Part shown: positions 57,750 to 64,000 of the stretch, piece after piece
How positions within the stretch are numbered: position 1 is the stretch's first letter
Layout: the number at the start of each line of letters is the position of its first letter
NCBI RefSeq assembly: GCF_001690705.1
Contig: NZ_LZGK01000013.1
Span: forward strand, 620,001-684,000
Length of the DNA stretch: 64,000 nt
Source: Gilliamella sp. wkB178
GTDB lineage: Bacteria > Pseudomonadota > Gammaproteobacteria > Enterobacterales > Orbaceae
Direction of reading: 5' to 3'
Made by a program: the position numbers and the translations under genes
Notes under the pieces: generated by a model
Seen by the model: the letters and a program-made list of their open reading frames with translations, nothing else
What the model was told of the DNA's origin: nothing
Databases searched by the model: none

Positions 57750-58457
57750 ATGATGATGATTAAATCAATTCCTAAGAATAATATTGTTGAAGCAGTTTAT
57801 GAGCAAATGTTAAATAAAATAATAGACGGTACATGGCCAGAAGAAAGTAAATTACCTTCTGAATTTGAATTGACTGATCTCTTTGAGGTTAGTCGTACCA
57901 GCATTCGTAGTGCTGTACAGAAGTTAAGGGATCTTGGTATCATTTATACAAAGCATGGTATGGGATCTTTTGTTTCAAAAAATTTAGATAAAAATAAAAT
58001 TATAAATATTAATCAACCAATTATGCATATGAGCCAAGAAGAATTTATGGATATGATGGTTTTTAGGCAAACAGTTGAATTTAAGTGTATTGAGCTAGCT
58101 GCTACCAATGCTACTGAAGAGAATATTTTAGAAATAGAAGATGCACTTAATCGCATGTTGATAAATAAAAATGATTATAAAAAATACTCACAAGCTGATT
58201 TAGATTTTCACATTGCAATAATTAAAGCCTCCCATAATAAAATATTTATTAATATTATTCATAATATTAAAGATATTTATTATTATTATTTAGAAGAACT
58301 AAATCGAGTATTTGGTCCTACAATCGAGAGTATTGATGCTCATATTAAAGTTTTTATGTCCATTAAAGAGCACGATATTGAAACAGCTAAGTTATCATTA
58401 AATAACGCTATGAAAACCAATATTGTTGCTATTAATAAATTGAAAGAAGAAATATAA
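57750..58457 (+). CDS. GntR/FadR-family transcriptional regulator
   Basis: A 235-residue repressor-type protein. The N-terminal winged helix-turn-helix is clear (YEQMLNKIIDGTWPEESKLPSEFELTDLFEVSRTSIRSAVQKLRDLGIIYTKHGMGSFV). The C-terminal all-helical FCD ligand domain has the metal-binding Asp/His pattern (QADLDFHIAII...). Its relatives UxuR, ExuR and DgoR respond to sugar acids. The start is uncertain: ATG at 57750, 57753 or 57756, or GTG at 57741, with no strong ribosome site. It lies between the divergent transporter and the downstream dehydratase and probably regulates both. Confidence 0.85.
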   Translation: MMMIKSIPKNNIVEAVYEQMLNKIIDGTWPEESKLPSEFELTDLFEVSRTSIRSAVQKLRDLGIIYTKHGMGSFVSKNLDKNKIININQPIMHMSQEEFMDMMVFRQTVEFKCIELAATNATEENILEIEDALNRMLINKNDYKKYSQADLDFHIAIIKASHNKIFINIIHNIKDIYYYYLEELNRVFGPTIESIDAHIKVFMSIKEHDIETAKLSLNNAMKTNIVAINKLKEEI

Positions 58458-58525
58458 ATATTTAATTTTATAAAAAACTTGCATTATATCTTAATATAAT
58501 GTTATTTTTATTTAGTGAAATATGA

Positions 58526-58549
58526 TGTCATACAACTAGGTTGTCGTAA
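58526..58549. promoter_or_regulatory. Candidate GntR operator upstream of the ManD gene
   Basis: TGTCATACAAC-tag-GTTGTCGTA holds a perfect ACAAC-N3-GTTGT inverted repeat and shares TGTCATACA with the site at 57548. It lies about 25 bp before the dehydratase start. Confidence 0.4.
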
Positions 58550-58572
58550 ATAAATATACATTGGAGACTTTC

Positions 58573-59820
58573 ATGTTAAAAATAACAAATGTGAAAACTA
58601 TTTTGACTGCACCCGGTGGTATTGATCTGGTTGTAGTCAAGGTCGAAACTAATCATGACGGCCTTTATGGCTTAGGTTGCGCTACATTTACCCAACGTAT
58701 TTTTGCTGTTGCAGCAGCAATAAATGATTATATAAAACCTTTTTTACTAGGCAAAGATCCTCGCCGTATTGAAGATCTTTGGCAATCCGCAATTGTAAGT
58801 GGTTATTGGCGTAATGGTCCAGTTATAAATAATGCTGTATCTGCTATGGATATGGCATTATGGGATATTAAAGGTAAAATGGCCAATATGCCTGTCTACG
58901 AATTACTTGGTGGTAAGTGTCGTGATGGCATACCCCTTTATCGACATTGTGATGGTGGGGATGCGATTGCCGCGGAAGATAATATTCGTGCTGCAATTGA
59001 AGAAGGCTATCAGTATGTTCGTTGCCAAATGGGTATGTATGGTGGTGCCGGTACAGAAGATCTTAAATTAATCAATACCCATTACGATAAAGCTAAAAAT
59101 ATTCACCCTAAAAGATCTCCACGCAATAAAACCTCAGGTATTTATTTTGATCCTGATGCATATGCACGTAGCATTCCTAAGTTTTTTGAACACTTACGGA
59201 ACAAAATTGGTTTTGATGTTGAGTTTATTCATGATATTCACGAAAGAGTTCAACCAATTTCTGCTTTGCAAATGGCTAAAAGTTTAGAAGAGTATCGTTT
59301 ATTTTATCTTGAAGATCCTGTTGCTCCGGAAAATGTCGATTTCTTAAATATTATGCGCCAGCAAACTTCAACGCCGATTGCTATGGGAGAATTGTTTGTT
59401 CATCTTGCAGAATATAAACAATTAATCACTCAACACTTAATTGATTTCATTCGTTGTCATATCAGTATGATTGGTGGTATTACTCCAGCTAAAAAACTTG
59501 CTGCTCTATGTGAACTTCATGGAGTTCGTACTGCTTGGCATGGTCCTGGTGATATTTCACCTGTTGGTGTGGTAGCTAACATGCATATTGACTTGAGTAT
59601 TAGTAATTTTGGAATTCAAGAATATACCCCAATGAATGATGAATTAAGAGAAGTTTTTTCTGGCTGCCCAGCAATTGAACAAGGTTATGCTTATCTTAAT
59701 GTTAAACCAGGCCTTGGCATTGATATTGATGAACAAAAAGCCAAAAAATTCCCTGTGGCTGGAGGTTTACCATCGTGGACTAATGCTAGAACCCCGGATG
59801 GAACAGCTGCTCGACCTTAA
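58573..59820 (+). CDS. manD: ManD-type mannonate/gluconate dehydratase (enolase superfamily)
   Basis: A 415-residue mandelate-racemase-like enolase-superfamily enzyme resembling E. coli RspA and D-mannonate dehydratase of the ManD family. Metal ligands are Asp221 (IHDIHERV, with His223 as candidate acid/base), Glu247 (YLEDPV) and Glu273 (MGELF). WHGPGDISPVG near 325 is the C-terminal catalytic block. The ManD family is biochemically mixed: some members dehydrate D-mannonate or D-gluconate, others little. The start is ATG 58573 with GGAGA upstream; a TTG 12 bp earlier overlaps that site. Transport and regulation genes beside it support a sugar-acid role, giving 2-keto-3-deoxygluconate. Confidence 0.85.
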   Translation: MLKITNVKTILTAPGGIDLVVVKVETNHDGLYGLGCATFTQRIFAVAAAINDYIKPFLLGKDPRRIEDLWQSAIVSGYWRNGPVINNAVSAMDMALWDIKGKMANMPVYELLGGKCRDGIPLYRHCDGGDAIAAEDNIRAAIEEGYQYVRCQMGMYGGAGTEDLKLINTHYDKAKNIHPKRSPRNKTSGIYFDPDAYARSIPKFFEHLRNKIGFDVEFIHDIHERVQPISALQMAKSLEEYRLFYLEDPVAPENVDFLNIMRQQTSTPIAMGELFVHLAEYKQLITQHLIDFIRCHISMIGGITPAKKLAALCELHGVRTAWHGPGDISPVGVVANMHIDLSISNFGIQEYTPMNDELREVFSGCPAIEQGYAYLNVKPGLGIDIDEQKAKKFPVAGGLPSWTNARTPDGTAARP

Positions 59821-59839
59821 ATAAACAAGAAAATGTTTT

Positions 59840-59887
59840 GTTCAGTAAGTGAGCCAGTAAGTTACAGCAGTGGCTAGCTTACTGAAC
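59840..59887 (+). terminator. Long hairpin after the ManD gene
   Basis: GTTCAGTAAG...AGCCA and TGGCT...CTTACTGAAC form a stem of about 15 pairs with a two-base internal mismatch and a 14-nt loop, about 20 bp after the stop. No U-tract follows, so it may stop or merely cap transcripts. Confidence 0.5.
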
Positions 59888-59999
59888 TATTAATATACTT
59901 AATTATGATAAGTTACATATTAATATAACTATCATCCTAATTTCCAATTTTACTTATATGTTACTACTTTAAACACCCTAACAAAATACTAAAAGGGAG

Positions 60000-61388
60000 T
60001 TATTTCGAAGCACGTTTTAAGATGGTTGAAATAGGTTGTTTTTGTATATAAACCATTCGGCTGATTAGTAGTAATGCAGCAATAGATAAGCCAGTAATAA
60101 ATCCAACCCAAAAGCCAGCAACACCCATAGGTTCAGTAATAATGTCTGTTAATCCAAGCATGTAACCAACAGGTAATCCGATAATCCAGTACGAAAGTAA
60201 AGTGATAAACAAAATACTTTGAGTGTCTTTATAACCACGCAGTACATTACTAGCAACGACTTGTAAGTAATCTGACACCTGATAAATTGCCAGTAAAATA
60301 ATAAGTTGAATACAGATAGTAATTACAGGACTTTCGCTAGTAAATAAGCCAATAATAGGTGATTTAAAGACCACTAATATTAAGGCCACAATTACAGCTA
60401 AAGTTAAAGATATTGCTAAACTAATATAGGCTGTTTGTTTGGCTAAAATAGGTTTGTTATTACCCAACGAGTAACCAACGCGAATACTGGTTGCTACCCC
60501 AAGTGATAATGGAATTGCAAAGGTCATGCTACTAATAGTAAAAATAATTTGATGGGCAGCAACTGTGGTTTGCCCCAGAGGTGAAATTAATAAGGCGACT
60601 ACAGCAAAAAGACTAACTTCGAAAAAGTAGGCTAAAGCAAGTGGTATACCTAATACAATGATTTTTTTTATGATAATAAAATCGATAAATTTGGTTACCG
60701 GTGTTTTACGTACATCGCGTTGGCTAGCGGCAGTTAATGTGTAGAGCCTCATTAAGATAAACATTAACCAAAAAATTATTGCAGCGGTGATCCCACAACC
60801 CACACCACCAAAAGCGGGTAAACCTAATTTACCGTAAATGGTAATATAGTTAATAGGAATATTAGCTAGTAAAGCAATAAACATAATTACCATCGCTGGC
60901 TTGGTATTAGATAATCCTTCACATTGATTACGATAGACAAAAAATAGCAGGAAAGCGGGAACTCCCCACATAATAGCGCGTAAAAAAGAGACGGCAACAG
61001 TAACCATTTCCGGATCAATAGGGTGCTCAGCGGTACTTCTTAGGGTAATTAATATATCGGCATGATACAAAAACAGCATCATAATTGCCGATAAAATAAC
61101 GGCTATCACTACTCCTTGCCGGGTATGTTCAGCTATTTGTTCACGCTTAGCCGCGCCATTTAGGTTAGCAATAATCGGAGTTAAAACAGTAAGCAAGCCT
61201 TGCCCAAATAAAATAGTAGGTAACCAGATCGATACCGCAATAGCGACACCCGATAAAGCTGTAGCACTATAATGCCCAGCCATCATGGTATCGACAAAGG
61301 TAATCGCCGTCTGTGATATTTGAGCAATTAGCACAGGTATAGCTAATCTAATAATATTTTTAACTTCACGCCGATAATGCATCTTCAT
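60000..61388 (-). CDS. mdtK: MATE multidrug efflux protein MdtK/NorM
   Basis: A 462-residue, 12-helix Na+/drug antiporter close to E. coli MdtK (457) and Vibrio NorM. Typical blocks: AIPVLIAQISQTAITFVDTMMAGHYSATAL, SIWLPTILFGQGLLTVLTPIIANLNGA and VYRNQCEGLSNTKPAMV. It exports fluoroquinolones and cationic compounds in the family. It begins 9 bp after the rimO stop on the same strand, so the two are probably cotranscribed. The other MATE protein in this window (29.9 kb) belongs to a different branch. Confidence 0.92.
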   Translation of the reverse strand: MKMHYRREVKNIIRLAIPVLIAQISQTAITFVDTMMAGHYSATALSGVAIAVSIWLPTILFGQGLLTVLTPIIANLNGAAKREQIAEHTRQGVVIAVILSAIMMLFLYHADILITLRSTAEHPIDPEMVTVAVSFLRAIMWGVPAFLLFFVYRNQCEGLSNTKPAMVIMFIALLANIPINYITIYGKLGLPAFGGVGCGITAAIIFWLMFILMRLYTLTAASQRDVRKTPVTKFIDFIIIKKIIVLGIPLALAYFFEVSLFAVVALLISPLGQTTVAAHQIIFTISSMTFAIPLSLGVATSIRVGYSLGNNKPILAKQTAYISLAISLTLAVIVALILVVFKSPIIGLFTSESPVITICIQLIILLAIYQVSDYLQVVASNVLRGYKDTQSILFITLLSYWIIGLPVGYMLGLTDIITEPMGVAGFWVGFITGLSIAALLLISRMVYIQKQPISTILKRASK

Positions 61389-61397
61389 TAATTTTAT

Positions 61398-62720
61398 TTA
61401 CTGTTGCACAGTACCCCATAAATCATATTCATCTGAATGTTCAATGTTGACTGGAACAATATCACCAACATTAACACTTTTCTCTTCATTTAAATAAACA
61501 ACGCCATCAATTTCAGGAGCGTCGGCCATACTACGACCAATAGCACCTTCTTCATCAACTTCATCAATAATCACAGCTAAAGTTTTTCCAATTTTGGCTT
61601 GAAGTTTTTGAGTCGAAATAGTTTGCTGTAATTGCATAAACTGATCAAAACGTTGTTGTTTGACTTCTTCCGGTATTTGGTTAGCCAGTGCATTGGCAGC
61701 CGCGCCTTCAACTGGACTATAAGGGAAACAACCCACACGATCTAATTGTGCTTGCGTTAAAAAGTCGAGTAATATTTCAAAATCTTGTTCAGTTTCACCT
61801 GGATATCCTACAATAAATGTGGAGCGCAGGGTTATTTCCGGGCAAATATCTCGCCATTTATGGATGCGTTCTAAGGTTTTATCAATTGTTCCCGGGCGTT
61901 TCATCGATTTTAAAACAGAAGGACTAGCATGTTGTAGTGGTACATCTAAATAAGGCAAGATTTTACCTTCCGCCATTAAAGGTATTAAATCATCCACACT
62001 TGGGTATGGGTACATATAATGTAATCTAACCCAAATCCCCAAACTTGATAACTGTTCGCACAAGGTTTGGATGTTAGTTTTTAATGGCATACCATTCCAA
62101 AAATTGATGCGATTATTAATATCAATACCGTAAGCAGAAGTATCTTGGGCAATAACTAGAAGTTCTTTCACACCACTATCAGCTAACCGTTTTGCTTCAT
62201 CAAGCACATTACCAATAGGGCGACTACACATATCACCACGAAGTGATGGAATAATACAAAAGGTACAACGATGATTACAGCCTTCGGAGATTTTTAAATA
62301 GGCATAATGTTTAGGTGTTAATTTGACCCCTTGCTCGGGTACTAAACTAGTAAACGGATTATAAGCCGGTTTAGGTGCATATTTATTCACATGGCTGAGT
62401 ACCGCTTCGTAGCTATGCGGTCCTGATATTTCAAGCACTTTGGGGTGCACTTTACGGATTTGATCTTGTTTAGCACCAAGGCAACCAGTCACAATTACTT
62501 TTCCATTTTCATTTAATGCTTCGCCGATTGCTTCTAACGATTCTTGTACAGCACTATCAATAAAGCCACAAGTATTAACAATGACCAGATCAGCATTGTC
62601 ATAACTTGGTACCACTTGATAACCTTGAGTGCGTAGTTCAGTTAAAATGCGCTCAGAGTCCACTAAATTTTTAGGACAACCAAGGCTCACAAATCCAATT
62701 GTTGGGGATGACATATTCAT
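61398..62720 (-). CDS. rimO: Ribosomal protein S12 methylthiotransferase
   Basis: A 440-residue radical-SAM enzyme (E. coli 441) that methylthiolates Asp89 of S12. An N-terminal UPF0004 domain has Cys residues in [21 protein letters not shown] and VTGCLGA that hold one Fe-S cluster. The radical-SAM motif is [13 protein letters not shown] (CxxxCxxC). A C-terminal TRAM domain ends the protein ([22 protein letters not shown]...). The alternative MiaB is excluded by these sequence blocks. The start is one of two close Mets without a clear ribosome site. Confidence 0.96.
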   Translation of the reverse strand: MNMSSPTIGFVSLGCPKNLVDSERILTELRTQGYQVVPSYDNADLVIVNTCGFIDSAVQESLEAIGEALNENGKVIVTGCLGAKQDQIRKVHPKVLEISGPHSYEAVLSHVNKYAPKPAYNPFTSLVPEQGVKLTPKHYAYLKISEGCNHRCTFCIIPSLRGDMCSRPIGNVLDEAKRLADSGVKELLVIAQDTSAYGIDINNRINFWNGMPLKTNIQTLCEQLSSLGIWVRLHYMYPYPSVDDLIPLMAEGKILPYLDVPLQHASPSVLKSMKRPGTIDKTLERIHKWRDICPEITLRSTFIVGYPGETEQDFEILLDFLTQAQLDRVGCFPYSPVEGAAANALANQIPEEVKQQRFDQFMQLQQTISTQKLQAKIGKTLAVIIDEVDEEGAIGRSMADAPEIDGVVYLNEEKSVNVGDIVPVNIEHSDEYDLWGTVQQ

Positions 62721-62970
62721 ATTATTTATAATAGTGTTTTATCGTTATTGAGGTATGTTGAGAAATCAATAAAATCAATTAAGAAGTTAATTTAACATTA
62801 ATATTTTAGCATAGATAACCTAGTTTGAAATATAGTATTTTATACTTAGCTATTAAAAAGATGAATGTAAAATCAATATGAAATTGGTTGTTTTTACTTC
62901 TAATGATCTGCCTAATATTACAATTAAGTTTAGTCGATTTTATAAAATTAAAATCGAAAATAAATCTCAA

Positions 62971-63192
62971 TTAGAGATGTTCGTGATCTATTTTAAATTT
63001 TATATATTCAACAGCATCCTCTAAATAATTAAAATTTGCTATATAGTATAATGTAGTGGGTGTTTGTAAGGATATATAATTATTATCTTCATCATCACAG
63101 TCAATGATGTAGCACAAAGGGGGTAACTCTACTTCATGATCATCAGGTGTAGTTCGAATATAAATTGGGACAATGTAGTTTATCGTTATCAT
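62971..63192 (-). CDS. Hypothetical small acidic protein
   Basis: A 73-residue ORF, rich in Asp, Glu, Ile and Tyr (PLCYIIDCDDEDNNYISL, FNYLEDAVEYIKFKIDHEHL). No signal peptide, transmembrane segment or known motif. The ribosome site is poor. It sits in an AT-rich stretch beside a truncated tRNA, so it may be an accessory gene or a chance ORF. About 250 bp without features separate it from rimO. Confidence 0.35.
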   Translation of the reverse strand: MITINYIVPIYIRTTPDDHEVELPPLCYIIDCDDEDNNYISLQTPTTLYYIANFNYLEDAVEYIKFKIDHEHL

Positions 63193-63266
63193 ATTTAGAA
63201 TAATTGATTTGAGTTTATTTATAATAATCTAATTTGTAAGGATAGCAAGTTACAGAATTTAACCAC

Positions 63267-63287
63267 AAAAATTGTCTCTATAGAGAC
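63267..63287 (-). terminator. Possible terminator of the former tRNA-Val transcript
   Basis: The minus strand reads GTCTCTATAGAGAC followed by AATTTTTG, a short intrinsic-terminator shape about 60 bp beyond the tRNA 3' end. Confidence 0.45.
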
Positions 63288-63346
63288 GGCATATGGTTTG
63301 AATAAAACTTGATTAAATTAAAGATTATTTTATAAATAATTCAGGA

Positions 63347-63392
63347 TGGTACGCCCGGGTGGACTCGAACCACTGACCCCCACCATGTCAAG
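63347..63392 (-). pseudogene. 3' half of tRNA-Val(GAC), likely attachment site
   Basis: On the minus strand the last 46 bases of a tRNA are readable: anticodon loop TTGACAT (GAC), GGTGG anticodon-stem 3' arm, variable GGGTC, T-arm TTCGAGT, acceptor 3' strand CGGGCGT, A and CCA. It lines up with E. coli tRNA-Val(GAC). The 5' half is missing: beyond base 63392 the sequence becomes AACACCGATCTAT, with no D-arm or 5' acceptor strand. A displaced tRNA 3' end is the standard trace of a tyrosine-recombinase integration event. The first T-stem pair looks like A-C, so some decay has occurred. Confidence 0.8.
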
Positions 63393-63420
63393 AACACCGA
63401 TCTATATTGAATTTAAGAGA

Positions 63421-63450
63421 AAGCCTCAATTAAGAGGCTTTTTTGTTTTT
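63421..63450 (+). terminator. Strong terminator right of the tRNA fragment
   Basis: AAGCCTC-aattaa-GAGGCTT followed by TTTTGTTTTT on the plus strand. No plus-strand gene precedes it in this interval, so its transcript source is unclear. Confidence 0.8.
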
Positions 63451-63548
63451 CTGTAAAATTTAATAGCATCAAAAAAATTAAACATTCTTGATATTTTTCT
63501 ACATTATTTTTGTTATCATCAGGCATAATTGTCCTAAAGGTAATGAAT

Positions 63549-64000
63549 ATGAAAAAATATTGTTAATCCTCTTAATTATTCCTTGTATTGTTTTTGCTGC
63601 GGATAAACAGAAATTATCAGACTAAGAAATTAAAGAAAAAATTATTGGCAAATGGAATATGTATGAAATTGGTCGTGAAGCTAATATTCTTACTTTTTAC
63701 GATAATGGGACAGTTACTTTAAAGTCTTATATTTGTGATAATGATGCAAAAAAAGCATTATATAATGGCGAAACTATTAAACAATATAAAATAGAAGATG
63801 GAATTATATACATAGGGCAATTATCAATTAAAGATGGATTCGTTAGTAAGCTAAAAGTAGAGAATGTAGAAAATTCCGCATTAAAACTTATCTATGACAT
63901 GCCAGGTTATTCTTACAATAAAATAGAAATTAATTACCTTAATACTACCAATAAAGATACTTTGCCTTTTTGTAAATATTCCAAAGAAAATCCTTTTAGT
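63549..64000 (+). pseudogene. Broken exported-protein gene (runs off the window)
   Basis: The ATG at 63549 is followed by six A residues. One extra A would give MKKILLILLIIPCIVFAAD, a good signal peptide, so a single-base deletion has probably shifted the frame at codon 3. In the restored frame TAA occurs at 63623 after KLSD. After it the frame stays open for 125 codons to the edge, starting EIKEKIIGKWNMYEIGREANILTFYDNGTV. The IGKWNM...YDNGT pattern suggests a small secreted beta-structured domain, possibly lipocalin-like. Two independent lesions support decay. A downstream in-frame ATG (63659) could still give an unexported product. Confidence 0.6.

Noticed and set aside
57741-59820. The GntR-ManD-MFS locus as a new catabolic system
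   Set aside because: All parts belong to known sugar-acid families. Only the loss of the SDR and the exact substrate are uncertain.

Overview
The window is a stretch of an AT-rich gammaproteobacterial chromosome. Almost every gene has a recognisable counterpart in Enterobacterales or Pasteurellales (rraB, rnm, yciO, rluB, yicC, yejK, yccS, rnt, bamC, tmcA, cysZ, ypfN, rimO). Several gene pairs keep the E. coli arrangement: prfA-prmC-kdsA, rnm-yciO-rluB, yicC facing rph-pyrE, grxD-rnt, dapA-bamC-purC, yffB-dapE-ypfN. The low GC, compact spacing and carbohydrate genes would suit a host-associated lineage such as Orbaceae (Gilliamella-like). That placement is an inference and was not tested. No rRNA operon, complete tRNA, insertion sequence, CRISPR array or defence island is visible.

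Layout. 1-1.7 kb: end of the pyruvate dehydrogenase operon (aceF 3' end, lpdA). 1.9-5.0 kb: HAD phosphatase, divergent LysR regulator, mannose-6-phosphate isomerase. 5.3-8.1 kb: prfA-prmC-kdsA. 8.3-11.4 kb: rraB, then rnm, yciO, rluB. 11.4-13.2 kb: a cytosine-deaminase-like amidohydrolase with a structured leader, and a small monooxygenase. 13.3-17.4 kb: pbpC and argS. 18.1-22.8 kb: TPP riboswitch, thiBPQ thiamine importer and a PatB/MalY-type C-S lyase. 22.9-25.8 kb: eptC behind a large start-codon hairpin, then dinB with a LexA box. 25.9-29.2 kb: pyrE, rph, yicC and an EamA transporter. 29.3-38.1 kb: lipoprotein, MATE pump, yejK, nfo, yccS, grxD, rnt, fbp. 38.3-46.8 kb: ybgI, dapA, a short bamC, purC, DUF441, tmcA, cysZ, ypfN, dapE, yffB. 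47.1-50.1 kb: feoABC behind a Fur-like box. 50.3-54.0 kb: RpiB-like isomerase, transaldolase, transketolase. 54.1-55.7 kb: a second phosphoethanolamine-transferase-like protein. 55.9-59.8 kb: a sugar-acid locus (MFS transporter, SDR remnant, GntR, ManD-type dehydratase). 60.0-62.7 kb: mdtK and rimO. 62.9-64.0 kb: accessory-looking DNA with an orphan ORF, the 3' half of a tRNA-Val gene and a broken exported-protein gene.

Most of the window is core metabolism and translation. The points of interest are small. They are a four-copy ~40-bp intergenic repeat, two RNA structures that could hide start sites (eptC hairpin, TPP platform), an attenuator-like leader before the amidohydrolase, an SDR gene reduced to its first ~45 codons, a BamC lacking its C-terminal domain, an RpiB-family protein without the usual catalytic histidines, and a truncated tRNA that looks like the edge of an integrated element continuing past the right end. 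I found no convincing new multi-gene system.
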